64,000 bases of DNA from Mesorhizobium sp. CU3 (GCF_006442965.1 NZ_VFWX01000002.1:372001-436000); one strand, 5' to 3'; counted from the stretch's first letter, positions 10,994-22,617 are shown. The notes: generated by a model from the letters alone, not told the origin. Program-made: numbers and translations.

Positions 10994-12204
10994 CCTGCCT
11001 TCCTCTTGAGCAGGCCCTTGCCGAGGCCGAACAGCGACTTCGACTTGACCGTGGTCTGGACGGCTTCCTCGGGCAGGATGATCTTCTTCAGATCGTTGAC
11101 GACATTGGCGTTCGGATCGATGTCGTGCAGCGGCACGCCGCGGTCGACGGCCTCGCGCACCAGCCTATAGTTGTTGGAGATGCCGCCGACGAAATGCTCG
11201 CCGAGAATGTCCTGGACATCGGCCTGCTTGATGCCGGTGTCGAACATCTTCTGCTCGAAGCGGTTGACGATGACGTTGGGCTTCACTTCCTTGCCGACAG
11301 TCTCATACACCGCCTGGATGAGACGCTGCGTGTGGCGCAGGCAAGGCACCGTCATCTCGGCCACGATATAGAGCTTGTTGGAGCCGAGCAGCACCGTTTC
11401 GGTCCAGGGAAACCAGGTGCGCGGCATGTCGATGACGACATTGTCGAAATAGGCCGCGACGAGGTCGAGCATACGCACCACGACATCGGTCTTGAACGAA
11501 CGCATTTCGGACGGACGCGTTGGCGCGGCGAGCACGCAGAGCCCGCTCGCATGCTTGGACAGCATCACGTCCAGCAACTGCCGGTCGAGGCGCTCCGGTT
11601 GGTTCTCGATTTCGGTGATGTCGAAACGCGGTTCGAGGTCGAGATATTCGGCGCAGGCACCCTGCTGGAAGTTGAGGTCGACCACGCAGGTCGAGGCGCC
11701 GCGCGTCACCGAATTATGCAGTTGAAAGGCGGTCTGCAGCGCAAGCGTGGTGGTGCCGACACCACCCGCTGCCGGCATGAAGGTATAGATGTGCGATTCC
11801 GTGTTCTCTTCGCGCCCCGGACCTTGCAGCGCACGGATGACGGAACGCACGAGATCGGCTGTTGTGATCGGCTTGACCAGGAAATCGGCGACCTTGAGCT
11901 GCACCAGGATTCGCACCGCCGCCGCATTGAACTCCTGGGTGACGACAACCACAGGAATTCGTCCTTCGAGCCGGCGCATGACGCGCTGCAGCGACTCGAT
12001 CTCCTCGAGCTTCGCTGCATCCATGTCGACGATGAGGGCGCCGAAATCCGCTTCGAGAACTTCGCCGCGAAGCTCGTTGATGCTCTTTTCCAGCGTCAGA
12101 AGCTCGATGATCTCGGAGGCGGCGAAAGCCGTCCGCGTTTCCTGCAAGAACGCCCTGTCCGTGGAGACAAGCAGGATCTTCTTGGTCTTGGTGCCAGATG
12201 CCAT
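10990..12204 (-). CDS. cpaE: Tad pilus localisation ATPase CpaE/TadZ (receiver-like + ParA-like)
   Basis: This 404-aa protein combines an N-terminal response-regulator-like domain (about 8-125) with a ParA/MinD-type ATPase domain (about 138-385). The P-loop reads AAGGVGTTT (147-153) and so lacks the signature lysines of ParA. This is common in the TadZ family, which acts in polar placement of the pilus machine. The frame is open further upstream to 12276, but that part is Arg/His-rich and overlaps the preceding gene, so the ATG at 12204 (MASGTKTKKILLV) is preferred. It overlaps cpaF by 4 nt. Confidence 0.92.
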   Translation of the reverse strand: MASGTKTKKILLVSTDRAFLQETRTAFAASEIIELLTLEKSINELRGEVLEADFGALIVDMDAAKLEEIESLQRVMRRLEGRIPVVVVTQEFNAAAVRILVQLKVADFLVKPITTADLVRSVIRALQGPGREENTESHIYTFMPAAGGVGTTTLALQTAFQLHNSVTRGASTCVVDLNFQQGACAEYLDLEPRFDITEIENQPERLDRQLLDVMLSKHASGLCVLAAPTRPSEMRSFKTDVVVRMLDLVAAYFDNVVIDMPRTWFPWTETVLLGSNKLYIVAEMTVPCLRHTQRLIQAVYETVGKEVKPNVIVNRFEQKMFDTGIKQADVQDILGEHFVGGISNNYRLVREAVDRGVPLHDIDPNANVVNDLKKIILPEEAVQTTVKSKSLFGLGKGLLKRKAG

Positions 12205-12217
12205 CGCCGTCAGCCCA

Positions 12218-12493
12218 TCAGTCCGTTGTCGTTGACGATGATGATGTCGTCGACGGCGAAGAGGCGGCCTTCGCACCGACGGCAGCGGTCTCGGAACCCG
12301 GGCGCTGTGCCGGCACCAGAAGCCGGGTGTTCTGCACGCCGTATTTCCAGGGGTCGACCATCTGCATGACGGTGTTGGACGCCTGCGCGTTGCCTGCCGC
12401 CGGTGTCACCCCCTCGGTGCGGATATAGTCGTCGCTGGTGCAGCCGCCGGCGAAGCCGGTCAACAAGAGAACGATGCAGGAAGCGATGCGCAT
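12218..12493 (-). CDS. Small lipoprotein at the CpaD position of the Tad locus
   Basis: This 91-aa protein starts at the ATG at 12493. It has a hydrophobic N-terminus followed by a Cys (GFAGGC, residue 18), a conserved-looking middle (VTPAAGNAQASNTVMQMVDPW) and a Ser/Thr-rich tail. It lies between cpaC (4 nt after its stop) and cpaE, where many Tad loci have cpaD. At 91 aa it is well under half of a normal CpaD lipoprotein and does not show CpaD's full domain. It may be a short rhizobial alternative to CpaD or a separate pilotin-like lipoprotein. A start further upstream (12634) would overlap cpaC and is rejected. Confidence 0.75.
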   Translation of the reverse strand: MRIASCIVLLLTGFAGGCTSDDYIRTEGVTPAAGNAQASNTVMQMVDPWKYGVQNTRLLVPAQRPGSETAAVGAKAASSPSTTSSSSTTTD

Positions 12494-12497
12494 GGCC

Positions 12498-13934
12498 TCA
12501 GTCCTTCGGCAGATCGAGGAAATGACCGGACGTCGTCGCGGCGACGGGCCTAGCGCCGCTGTCGGCGACCGACACCGGGCGCTTTGCCGCCGAGGCATCC
12601 TCTTCCTCTGTGTTGTTGAGGAAATAGTCGACATTGCTGGCCGGGCGCGTGCCGTCGGTCGGCTCGACCATCTTCTTCGACGGATCGACCGGCTTCACCA
12701 GATAGGGCGTGACGATGATGACCAGGTCCGTCTCGCGCCGCTGATAGGATTTCGAGGAAAACAGCGGCCCGAGCACCGGCAGCTTGCCTATCCCCGGCAC
12801 CCGCGACGTCGTGATGTCGTTTTGCGACTGCAGGAGGCCGGCGATCATGAAGCTCTGGCCGTTCTTGAGGTCGATCGATGTCCTGGCGCGGCGCACGATG
12901 AAGGCCGGAATGGAAATGCCGCTGCTGACCTGGATGGAAGCGGACGGGTCGATTGAGGACACTTCCGGCGCGATGTCGAGGCTGACCAGCCCGTCCTTCA
13001 GCACCGTCGGCGTGAAATCGAGGCCGACACCGTATTTCTTGTAGGTGACACTGATCTTGCCGTTGTCTTCCGAAACCGGGATCGGGAACTCGCCGCCGGC
13101 GAGGAAGCTCGCCGTCTGCCCCGAACGTGCGATCAGGTTCGGCTCCGCCAGTCGCCGCGCCAGGCCGCGTTCTTCCAGCGCCTTGATGGCGATGTCGATC
13201 GAAACGCCGTTCGACAGCAGGCTGCCGATGATCTCGCCCGTCCCGGCGGTCGGTACGTCTGCGCCATCCGGATTCAGCACGACTTTGCGGTTGCCGATGC
13301 CATAGGCGAAATTGGCGCCGTATTTGGCGCCCAGGTCCTGACCCGCCTGGCGGTTGATCTCGACGAAGCGGACATTGAGCTGCACCTGCTGCGAGGACGA
13401 GATGTTGACCGAGTTGATCACTTCCTCGTTGCCGGAAAAGCGCGACGCGATCTTGCTCGCCTTGTCTGCCGCGACCGCGTCGTCGGCCTCGCCCGATAGC
13501 ACGACGCGGCCGTTTGCCGAGCCGACCTTGATCTTGGCGTCGGGCACGCTGGCGCGGATGGTGCTGGCCAACTGGTCGGTATCCAGCGTCACCTCGATGT
13601 CGATGGTGCCGACAAGCTGCTTGTTCTGGTCGAACAGCGCGATGCCGGTTGTGCCCAGATTGTTGCCGAGCACATAGAATGACTTGTCGGTCAGCGGGTT
13701 GACGTTGGCGATCTCCGGATCACCGATGACGATCTGGTAGAAGGCCGCGCTCGTCATGATCGTCTTCGGCTTGCCCTTGGCCACCTTGATCGAGGCGTTC
13801 TTGTTCGCCGAAACATAGACGATGTCGTTGTCCGCGCTCGCCGGCGCGGCGAAACCAAGCATGGCCAGCGCCAGCGCGATCGCGCCGAGAAGGCGCCACC
13901 CTCTGGTCGTGCGAAATGCATTAAGCCCAATCAT
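12498..13934 (-). CDS. cpaC: Tad pilus outer-membrane secretin CpaC (RcpA)
   Basis: This 478-aa secretin has a signal peptide ending near APASADN (about residue 35), an N-terminal pilus/BON-type domain (40-195, including VYVSANKNASIKVAKGKPK) and the secretin domain (about 200-420, with EVSSIDPSASI and a VPGIGKLPVLGPLF stretch typical of the gate region). It forms the outer-membrane channel of the Tad pilus. The frame is open upstream to 14675 across cpaB, but the ATG at 13934 gives a proper signal peptide. It follows cpaB by 29 nt and precedes the small lipoprotein by 4 nt. Confidence 0.95.
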   Translation of the reverse strand: MIGLNAFRTTRGWRLLGAIALALAMLGFAAPASADNDIVYVSANKNASIKVAKGKPKTIMTSAAFYQIVIGDPEIANVNPLTDKSFYVLGNNLGTTGIALFDQNKQLVGTIDIEVTLDTDQLASTIRASVPDAKIKVGSANGRVVLSGEADDAVAADKASKIASRFSGNEEVINSVNISSSQQVQLNVRFVEINRQAGQDLGAKYGANFAYGIGNRKVVLNPDGADVPTAGTGEIIGSLLSNGVSIDIAIKALEERGLARRLAEPNLIARSGQTASFLAGGEFPIPVSEDNGKISVTYKKYGVGLDFTPTVLKDGLVSLDIAPEVSSIDPSASIQVSSGISIPAFIVRRARTSIDLKNGQSFMIAGLLQSQNDITTSRVPGIGKLPVLGPLFSSKSYQRRETDLVIIVTPYLVKPVDPSKKMVEPTDGTRPASNVDYFLNNTEEEDASAAKRPVSVADSGARPVAATTSGHFLDLPKD

Positions 13935-13963
13935 CTGTCCCGTCCCCGACCGGTCCCCACCGG

Positions 13964-14905
13964 CTATTGCTGCTGTTCCTGCGGCGGTTCCGGCGAAGGA
14001 ACCTTGTATTCCTCGACCTTTTCGCCGCGGGTCACGATCACTGTCTTGAATTTCGGCTCGTCGGATTCCTTCGTCACCGCGTTGACCAGCGAGGCGGCGC
14101 TCGCCTGCGCGTTTGCGGCGACCGAGCCGCCGAAGGACGAGATCGTCGTGAGGCCGCCATTGCTGGCGCTGGCATCGGCCGCCGAGCGCAACGACAGCGA
14201 CAGGCTGCCGACGGTGCGGGCAAGCGCCACCTTCTGAGCTCCCTCGTTGGTCACCTCGAGGGTCACCGAATTGGCGACCTGCGGCTCCGTCTTGCGTTCG
14301 TCCGTGCCCTGCCCGACCGAAAGTACCTTTGCGTCGGAAACGACGACTTCGGAGGTGACCGTCGAACCGGCGGCACCTTGCGCGTTCTTGGCCACTTCCT
14401 GGATATCGCCTGCGTCGCGCGTCAGGACGACATCGACCCGGTCTCCCGGCGTGATGAAGCCGCCGACGCCGGCGATCTCGTCGGTGCGGATGGTGACGGC
14501 GCGCATGCCCGGCGACAATTTGTTGGAAAGTGTGGCGCGGCCGTTCGGCCCCGACAGCTTGGTCAGCAGCACCGGCTCGTTGACCTCGATCGGCGACAGC
14601 ACCACCCGGCTGCCATCGCCAAGCAGCTTGTCGATGGTCGGGAAAGCGCCCTGCGGCAGCGCATCCTGCGGCCACGGAATTTCGGCGAGCTGCGACTTGT
14701 CGAGTTCCATCCCGTAGCGCAGCGCCGCGCTTGCCACCACGATGGTCTTGAACTCGACTTTGGGCTGCCGCGGCGCTTCGACAGTGACGACCTTGACCTC
14801 GGGCTGGGCTTTCGCCTGGCTCTTGACCCAGAAGTCGGCGGCAAAGATCGAGATCGCGCCGACGACGGCGGCGATGCCGATCATGGTTATGGCCCTGCCC
14901 CTCAC
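13964..14905 (-). CDS. cpaB: Tad pilus assembly protein CpaB (RcpC)
   Basis: This 313-aa protein has an N-terminal membrane anchor (about residues 7-24), a SAF/CpaB beta-clip domain (about 50-120, AALRYGMELDKSQLAEIPWP) and the RcpC domain (about 125-240, SPGMRAVTIRTDEIAGVGGFITPGD pattern), ending in a Pro/Gln tail. It is periplasmic and works with the CpaC secretin. The likely start is GTG at 14905; an in-frame ATG lies 7 codons later. It is the first gene of the tad operon, divergent from parE across 225 bp (14906-15130) that must hold both promoters. No confident operator was seen there. Confidence 0.92.
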   Translation of the reverse strand: MRGRAITMIGIAAVVGAISIFAADFWVKSQAKAQPEVKVVTVEAPRQPKVEFKTIVVASAALRYGMELDKSQLAEIPWPQDALPQGAFPTIDKLLGDGSRVVLSPIEVNEPVLLTKLSGPNGRATLSNKLSPGMRAVTIRTDEIAGVGGFITPGDRVDVVLTRDAGDIQEVAKNAQGAAGSTVTSEVVVSDAKVLSVGQGTDERKTEPQVANSVTLEVTNEGAQKVALARTVGSLSLSLRSAADASASNGGLTTISSFGGSVAANAQASAASLVNAVTKESDEPKFKTVIVTRGEKVEEYKVPSPEPPQEQQQ

Positions 14906-15130
14906 AACGAAACCCCTGACGCCCGTGGTCTTTTGTTAGTTGTGGCTCACATTAGGCTTCATTGTTAAAGAATCAGGAATCCCGGCATGCTCCGGTTGCC
15001 CTATTTCAGCCGGCTTGGTTATCGAATGGTTTTGCATTAAGAGACAGTTTGATCCCTGAACGGAACAGGAACCTCGTTCGCCCGCCAAAAGCGTGGCAGT
15101 ATCGAGCACTGATTCGCACTATTGGACTGA

Positions 15131-17200
<2,070 letters not shown>

Positions 17201-17240
17201 TCGCCGTCTGGTCCATAAAGGCTCCGGTACGGAGACGAAT

Positions 17241-19301
17241 GTGACCTGGACGCGCCTGAGAGAGCTTGTCGAGACACCGTTAAGCGGTCTGACGCAGCCG
17301 ACCCGTTCGGACTGGATTTTCGCGCTCCGCACGGTTTCGGCCGGACTGATCGCGCTGCTTGCTGCTTACGCCCTGAAACTGGACCACCCGCAATGGGCGA
17401 TGATGACGGTGTTCATCGTCGCCCAGCCTGTCGCCGGCATGGTGCTGGCGAAGGGCTTTTACCGGCTGATCGGCACGCTGGCCGGCGGCCTCGCGGCGGT
17501 CGGCATCACATCGTTGTTCGGCACAAATCCGTGGCTGCTGGTCACGATCCTGGCGCTGTGGATCGGCGTCTGCACGCTGGTGTCGTCCTTGCTGCGCAAC
17601 CCGGAAGCCTATGGCGCGGCCCTTGCCGGCTATACGGCGATGATCATCGCCCTGCCGGCCTTCGGCCAGCCGCATGCCGTCGTCGACCTGGCCGTCGCGC
17701 GCTGCGCCGAGATCGTCATCGGCATCGTCTGCGCCGGCGTCACCAGCCGCCTGATCCTGCCGAAGCTTGCCGCGGATGCCATCATCTCACGGCTGAAGCG
17801 CAGCATAATCGATCTCGCCGAATATGCCGGCGGGGCCTTTGCCGACGGCGATCCGGCAAGCCTGGCCACGCTCCAGCGCAAGCTGATCACTGATGCGCAG
17901 ACACTTGCCGAGATGCGCACCTATGCCAGGTTGGAGGCGCCGAGCCTCGCCACCCGCGCCCATCCGGTGCGCCGCACGATCGGCCAGCTTCTGTGGGCGC
18001 TTTCGGCCGCGCGCGCGCTGCACAGCCATCGCCGGCCGAAGAACGCCGCGCTTATCCCGATGCGCAGCGAACTGAAGGCATTCGTTGGAGAATTGGCGGC
18101 CACGCCCGGCGCGCTCGACGACACCGGCCCCTGGGTGGCGCGGCTCGACGCGATCGCCGGCAAGGCAAAGGAAATGCCAAGCCTCCCCGACGACGAGGAC
18201 AAGCTCGGCACCATCACCCGCCTCACCATCGCCGGCGACTTCGCCGAAGCGCTGAAGCAGGTCATGCGCGGGCTGGAGGCGCTTCGCTCGCCAGTGTCCG
18301 CACGATCGCGCGAGCGCGGCCAGCCGGCGCTGGTCGTGCACCGCGACCATCGGGCCGCATGGCGCAACGCCATACGGGCCGCACTCGCCACGCTTTTGGT
18401 TGCCATCTTCTGGCTGACGACCAAATGGTCGGAAGCCGCCGGCACCGTCATCCTCGTTTCCGTTGTCTCGAGCCTCTTCGCATCACGCCCCGATCCGGTG
18501 CAGTCGGCCTGGGGTTTCTTCACCGGAACGCTGATCGCGCTGCCCTTTGCCTTCCTGGTCGGCCAGGTCGCGCTGCCGGCGCTGCACGGCTTCGGCTGGT
18601 TCATGCTGTTCGTCGTGCCGATCATGGTGCCCGCCGCGCTCGGCATGGCCAATCCGCGCTATGTCGGCGTCGCCACCGCTTTCGCCATCAACTTCCTAGC
18701 TTTCCTTAGCCCGCACCAGCAGATGACCTACGATCCCGGCCCGTTCTTCGCAGGCTCTGCCTCGATCCTGGTCGGCATCCTGATCGCCATCGGCGTCTTC
18801 ATCGTCGTGCTGCCGGCCAATCCCTGGGTCACCGTCGAGCGCATCGCCCAGGCGATGCGCGAGGATCTGGCGAGGCTTTGCCTGCACGAGCGCATACCGC
18901 GCCGCCTCGCCTTCGAAAGCCTGGCCTATGACCGGATCAACCAGCTGATGCCCCAGGTACAGCAGACGGGCCGCAAGGGCGATCCGATGCTGGCCGGCAG
19001 CATCGCCGCCGTTACCGTCGGACTGGAAGTGCTCAGGCTGCGCAATGCACAGCTGAACTCCATTGTCCCGCGCGAAACGGCGGAATCCATCGCCAACTTC
19101 CTGCGCGGCCTGGCCCGCGAATTGCTGTTCCGCAGGCCGGGCGAGCCCCAGACCGCAACCATCGCCGTCGCAAGGCAATACGCGGCCACCATTGCCGAGC
19201 GCAGCGACCGGTTCGAAATGCTGCAGATCGCCGCCTCGCTGCGCATTATCGCAGCGGCGATGGAAGATCATCCGGATTTCTTTGCGAAGGGACGCGGCTA
19301 G
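17241..19301 (+). CDS. FUSC-family transporter (aromatic acid exporter-like)
   Basis: This 686-aa inner-membrane protein has two blocks of about five to six hydrophobic segments each (about residues 30-170 and 370-520) separated by a soluble helical region. This is the duplicated FUSC/YccS/AaeB layout used by p-hydroxybenzoate-type exporters and related proteins. The first block starts with FALRTVSAGLIALLAAY. The start is GTG at 17241 with GGAGACG 5 nt upstream. It follows parE by 40 nt, and its stop lies 3 nt from the stop of the convergent DUF2336 gene. The substrate cannot be deduced. Confidence 0.88.
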   Translation: MTWTRLRELVETPLSGLTQPTRSDWIFALRTVSAGLIALLAAYALKLDHPQWAMMTVFIVAQPVAGMVLAKGFYRLIGTLAGGLAAVGITSLFGTNPWLLVTILALWIGVCTLVSSLLRNPEAYGAALAGYTAMIIALPAFGQPHAVVDLAVARCAEIVIGIVCAGVTSRLILPKLAADAIISRLKRSIIDLAEYAGGAFADGDPASLATLQRKLITDAQTLAEMRTYARLEAPSLATRAHPVRRTIGQLLWALSAARALHSHRRPKNAALIPMRSELKAFVGELAATPGALDDTGPWVARLDAIAGKAKEMPSLPDDEDKLGTITRLTIAGDFAEALKQVMRGLEALRSPVSARSRERGQPALVVHRDHRAAWRNAIRAALATLLVAIFWLTTKWSEAAGTVILVSVVSSLFASRPDPVQSAWGFFTGTLIALPFAFLVGQVALPALHGFGWFMLFVVPIMVPAALGMANPRYVGVATAFAINFLAFLSPHQQMTYDPGPFFAGSASILVGILIAIGVFIVVLPANPWVTVERIAQAMREDLARLCLHERIPRRLAFESLAYDRINQLMPQVQQTGRKGDPMLAGSIAAVTVGLEVLRLRNAQLNSIVPRETAESIANFLRGLARELLFRRPGEPQTATIAVARQYAATIAERSDRFEMLQIAASLRIIAAAMEDHPDFFAKGRG

Positions 19302-19304
19302 CTC

Positions 19305-20426
19305 TTATGCCGCTGCGATCGCCAGCGCATGACCCCGGGCATTCTCGCGCAGTGCGTCGAGATGGATCGACTTCACCAACCCCGCGAGATCGCCTTCGGC
19401 CGTCTGTCCGCCGAGCTCCTTCAGCATCAGCCAGCTGACTTCCTGCACGCCGGCGACGCGCCGGCCATTGGCCACCTCGCGCCAGATTTTCAGCGCGCGC
19501 AGGATGATGCCATGCGTTGCCGGCGCTAGCCCGGCGCTGCGGAACAGCGCCTGCAGCGCCACGTCGTGGCCGCCGGCGAGCAGCGCCGTTACCCGCTGCT
19601 CGGACTGCTGGGCCAAAGCCACCAGAGTCGAGCCGAAGAAGTCGACCTTGCCATGCGCGATCGTGCGGATGATGAAGCTGGCGGTAAGGTCGCCGCGCAG
19701 CCTCAGATGCTCGATCAGGGCGGCATGTTCCTCCATGCGCGTTCCCTCGATCAGCGTCACCGAAGCCTTCACGCAGGCGTCGCGCATCACGCGGTCGGCG
19801 CGGGCGGCGCCCATCATCGCCAGCACCAGCGGCGAGCCTTTCAGTGTGTCGCCGAGCTTGACCAGCAGCATGTGCCGGCAGTCGGCGGGCAAACGCTGAT
19901 CGGCGATCAGCGCCTCGCGCACCAGCGCCAGATGGCCGTGCCGTTCGGCTATGCGGCGAAAGCTCAGCGAGGCGATCTCGGCGCCGCTGTTGGCGACCAA
20001 CACGGCACAGGCTTCAGGCTCGCCGATCTCGGCGATCGCGGCCGCCAGCGCCATCGAGACGACCGGCCGGTTGGCGATCAGCTTCTGCGTCGCCTTCTGG
20101 CCGCTGGCAACGCGCTCGACCAGATCGGCATCGGTAAGCAGCGGCGAACGCGCCAGCACGAGCGCCGCGACTTCCGGCTGATCCGAGGCCAAGGCGCTGA
20201 TCACCTGCGGCGGCGCATGATGGCTCATCGACAGCGCCTCGGCGAGCGCCAGACGGACTTTCGAGGAAGCATCGTCCAGCAAAAACGTCAGCGCGGCTTC
20301 GGCGGCGCAGCGATCCTCGAACGGCAAGTCGGAATTGACGTAAGCCCGCGCCAGTGCGCTGGCTGCGGCCGCGCGCTCGGAAACCCTTGCCGTGTCGATC
20401 CACTTCAGAAAATGCGAAACAACCAT
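19305..20426 (-). CDS. DUF2336 domain protein
   Basis: This 373-aa, mostly helical protein has the HEAT-like repeats typical of DUF2336, a family common in alphaproteobacteria with no assigned function (for example EDRCAAEAALTFLLDDASSKVRLALAEAL). There is no signal peptide. The frame extends upstream to 20552, but the ATG at 20426 (MVVSHFLKWIDTARV) fits the usual N-terminus. It converges on the FUSC gene with only 3 bp between stop codons, leaving no room for a terminator outside the coding DNA. The gap up to the divergent MaoC gene is 149 bp. Confidence 0.87.
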   Translation of the reverse strand: MVVSHFLKWIDTARVSERAAAASALARAYVNSDLPFEDRCAAEAALTFLLDDASSKVRLALAEALSMSHHAPPQVISALASDQPEVAALVLARSPLLTDADLVERVASGQKATQKLIANRPVVSMALAAAIAEIGEPEACAVLVANSGAEIASLSFRRIAERHGHLALVREALIADQRLPADCRHMLLVKLGDTLKGSPLVLAMMGAARADRVMRDACVKASVTLIEGTRMEEHAALIEHLRLRGDLTASFIIRTIAHGKVDFFGSTLVALAQQSEQRVTALLAGGHDVALQALFRSAGLAPATHGIILRALKIWREVANGRRVAGVQEVSWLMLKELGGQTAEGDLAGLVKSIHLDALRENARGHALAIAAA

Positions 20427-20575
20427 GCCGACCAGCCACGCCCCTTGCCGGAATGTTCCGGCCCCGCTGGAAACGGTAATCTGGAAATGGTTTACGAACG
20501 GTTCACCATGTTTATTAACTGGCTTGCGAGCGCGGCGGGCAGCGCCTATCACCGCTCCAAGCGGAGGAGATGATC

Positions 20576-21028
20576 ATGGCCGGACTTTATCTCGAAGAGT
20601 TCGTCGTCGGCCATGTCTTCCAGCACACGCTGCGCAAGACCGTCACCGAAAGCGACAACATGCTGTTTTCGGTGATGACGCTGAACCCGCAGCCCTTGCA
20701 TATCGATTTCGACTTCGCCGCGAAGACCGAATGGGGCAAGCCGCTGGTCAACTCGCTGTTCACGCTCGGCCTGATGATCGGCATTTCAGTGAACGACATC
20801 ACCGTCGGCACGACCGTCGCCAATCTCGGCATGAAGGAGACCATCTTTCCGCATCCGGTCTTCCATGGCGACACCATCCGGGTCGAGACCACGGTGGTTT
20901 CGCTGCGCGAATCCAAATCGAAGCCCGATCGCGGCATCGTCGAGTTCGAGCATCGCGCCTACAACCAGAGCGACGTGCTTGTCGCCAAATGCACCAGGCA
21001 GGCGATGATGCTGAAGAAGCCCGCCTGA
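20576..21028 (+). CDS. MaoC-like (hot-dog fold) enoyl-CoA hydratase
   Basis: This 150-aa single hot-dog domain has the MaoC hydratase active-site region (FSVMTLNPQPLHIDFDFA, His at about residue 42) and the closing GDTIRVETTVVSLRESKS. It probably hydrates or dehydrates a CoA thioester. Two ATGs lie at 20570 and 20576; GGAGG at 20563-20567 is well spaced only for 20576, which is chosen. Its stop overlaps the next ATG (TGATG), so it is coupled to a CitE/HpcH-type lyase. The pair resembles the mesaconyl-CoA hydratase/malyl-CoA-type lyase pairs of C4-C5 dicarboxyl-CoA metabolism, but the substrate is inferred. Confidence 0.85.
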   Translation: MAGLYLEEFVVGHVFQHTLRKTVTESDNMLFSVMTLNPQPLHIDFDFAAKTEWGKPLVNSLFTLGLMIGISVNDITVGTTVANLGMKETIFPHPVFHGDTIRVETTVVSLRESKSKPDRGIVEFEHRAYNQSDVLVAKCTRQAMMLKKPA

Positions 21029-21909
21029 TGCGCTCGCTGCTCTTCGTTCCAGGCGATTCCGAGCGCAAGCTGGAGAAAGGCTTCGGCGCCGACGCCGACG
21101 TGATCATCGTCGATCTGGAGGATTCCGTGGCTGCCGCCAACAAGGCGGCGGCACGCGCGATCGCGGCGGGCTTCATCGCGAGTCAGAGGCAAAAGACAGG
21201 CCCCGCCGTCTATGTGCGGGTCAACGATCTTTCGACGGGCCTGACCGACGACGACCTTGCGGCGCTGGTTCCAGTGAAACCTGACGGCATCATGCTGCCG
21301 AAGTCGAACAGCGGCCAGGACGTCCAGCATCTGGCGGCGAAGCTTCGCGTCCGCGAAGCCGAAAGCGGCCTGCCGGACGGCGCCATGAGAATCCTGCCGA
21401 TCATCACCGAAACCGCGGCCGGGGTGCTGGCGGCAGCGAGCTATGCCGGGGCGAGCGCGCGGCTTGCCGGCCTGACCTGGGGCGCCGAGGACCTGTCGGC
21501 GGCGATCGGCGCGCGATCGGCGCGCGACGAGAGCGGCCGCTACACCGACGTCTTCCGCCTCGCCCGCACCATGACCATCCTGGCCGCCGGCGCGGCCGAG
21601 GTAGCCGCCATCGACACCGTCTTCCCGGACTTCCGCGACATGGAAGCGTTCGAGAAGGAATGCCGCGAGGCCGAGCGCGACGGCTTTACCGGCAAGATGG
21701 CAATCCATCCGGCGCAGGTGCCGGTCATCAACGCCGCTTTCACGCCATCTGCCGAGGCGGTCGAGCGGTCGCAGGCGATCGTCGACGCCTTCGCGGCTGC
21801 CGGAAATCCCGGCGTCGTCGGCATCGGCGGCAAGATGTATGACCGGCCGCATCTGCGCCTGGCCGAACGGATGTTGGCGCGGGCCAAGGCAGCTGGGATT
21901 TCGGTCTGA
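21028..21909 (+). CDS. HpcH/HpaI-family CoA ester lyase (CitE-like)
   Basis: This 293-aa TIM-barrel lyase of the citrate lyase beta/malyl-CoA lyase superfamily starts RSLLFVPGDSERKLEK. It has the metal-binding VDLEDSVAAANK, the substrate loop ITETAAGVL, a second acidic ligand region LTWGAEDLSAAIGARS and the closing MAIHPAQVPVIN. The expected chemistry is reversible cleavage of a 3-hydroxyacyl-CoA such as malyl-CoA or citramalyl-CoA. The ATG at 21028 overlaps the MaoC gene stop, so the two are translationally coupled and should act on successive steps. The exact substrate is not identifiable here. Confidence 0.88.
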   Translation: MRSLLFVPGDSERKLEKGFGADADVIIVDLEDSVAAANKAAARAIAAGFIASQRQKTGPAVYVRVNDLSTGLTDDDLAALVPVKPDGIMLPKSNSGQDVQHLAAKLRVREAESGLPDGAMRILPIITETAAGVLAAASYAGASARLAGLTWGAEDLSAAIGARSARDESGRYTDVFRLARTMTILAAGAAEVAAIDTVFPDFRDMEAFEKECREAERDGFTGKMAIHPAQVPVINAAFTPSAEAVERSQAIVDAFAAAGNPGVVGIGGKMYDRPHLRLAERMLARAKAAGISV

Positions 21910-21921
21910 GTCCGCGAGCGG

Positions 21922-22596
21922 CTACCAGACCATCGGAATCAGCCGGTAGCGGACCTTTGCGGCATAGTCGTCATAGCCGCGCAATCCGGTCCGCAACGCG
22001 CCCTCCTCGATGAAAGTGCGGATGGCGAGCAGCACGGCGAAGAACAGCACCGACACCACGCCCCACCAGGAGCCGAGCAGCAGCGCCGTGCCGGCGAAGA
22101 ACAGAATGGCGCCGGCATACATCGGATGGCGGACATAGCTGTACGGGCCGGTCGTGATCACCTGCTGGCCGCGCTCATCCTGGATCTTGACCACCGGCGC
22201 GGCAAAACTGTTCTCCAGCATCGTCAAGTAGCAGATCCAGATGCTGAGCAGCAGCACGAGCGCGCCGACCGCTTGCACCCACGATGGAACCGTCGACCAG
22301 CCGTAGCGGATGTCGAGCCCCATCAGAGCCAGCCAGCCGAAAATGGCCAACAGCAAGATACTGAGCAGGATCTTGTCCGCCGGCGGCTGATTTTTCTGGA
22401 TCGGCGGGCTCAGCCGCTCATTCATGAGACCGGGATCGCGTCGGGCGAGCGCCACGCCCATGGTAAGGCTTAGCGCGACCATTACGACTGTGTACACCCA
22501 GGCTCCGGCCCAATGCAGCGTGCCTGCCGACAAGAACAGCACCGCCGCCATGATGCCGAACCACACGAATGTCTGAAGGATCAATCTCGCTATCAT
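21922..22596 (-). CDS. Isoprenylcysteine carboxylmethyltransferase-family membrane protein
   Basis: This 224-aa protein has five or six membrane segments and the conserved C-terminal methyltransferase signature (TTGPYSYVRHPMYAGAI, about residues 144-160, then FIEEGALRTGLRGYDDYAAKVRYRLIP). The signature is shared by ICMT-like and phospholipid methyltransferase-like enzymes that use S-adenosylmethionine at the membrane. The acceptor in bacteria is generally unknown. It lies 21 nt downstream of the flavin reductase gene on the same strand and is probably co-transcribed, though no functional link is evident. It converges with the lyase gene ending at 21909. Confidence 0.85.
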   Translation of the reverse strand: MIARLILQTFVWFGIMAAVLFLSAGTLHWAGAWVYTVVMVALSLTMGVALARRDPGLMNERLSPPIQKNQPPADKILLSILLLAIFGWLALMGLDIRYGWSTVPSWVQAVGALVLLLSIWICYLTMLENSFAAPVVKIQDERGQQVITTGPYSYVRHPMYAGAILFFAGTALLLGSWWGVVSVLFFAVLLAIRTFIEEGALRTGLRGYDDYAAKVRYRLIPMVW

Positions 22597-22617
22597 GGGG
22601 ACCTCCTTTTCAGGCGG

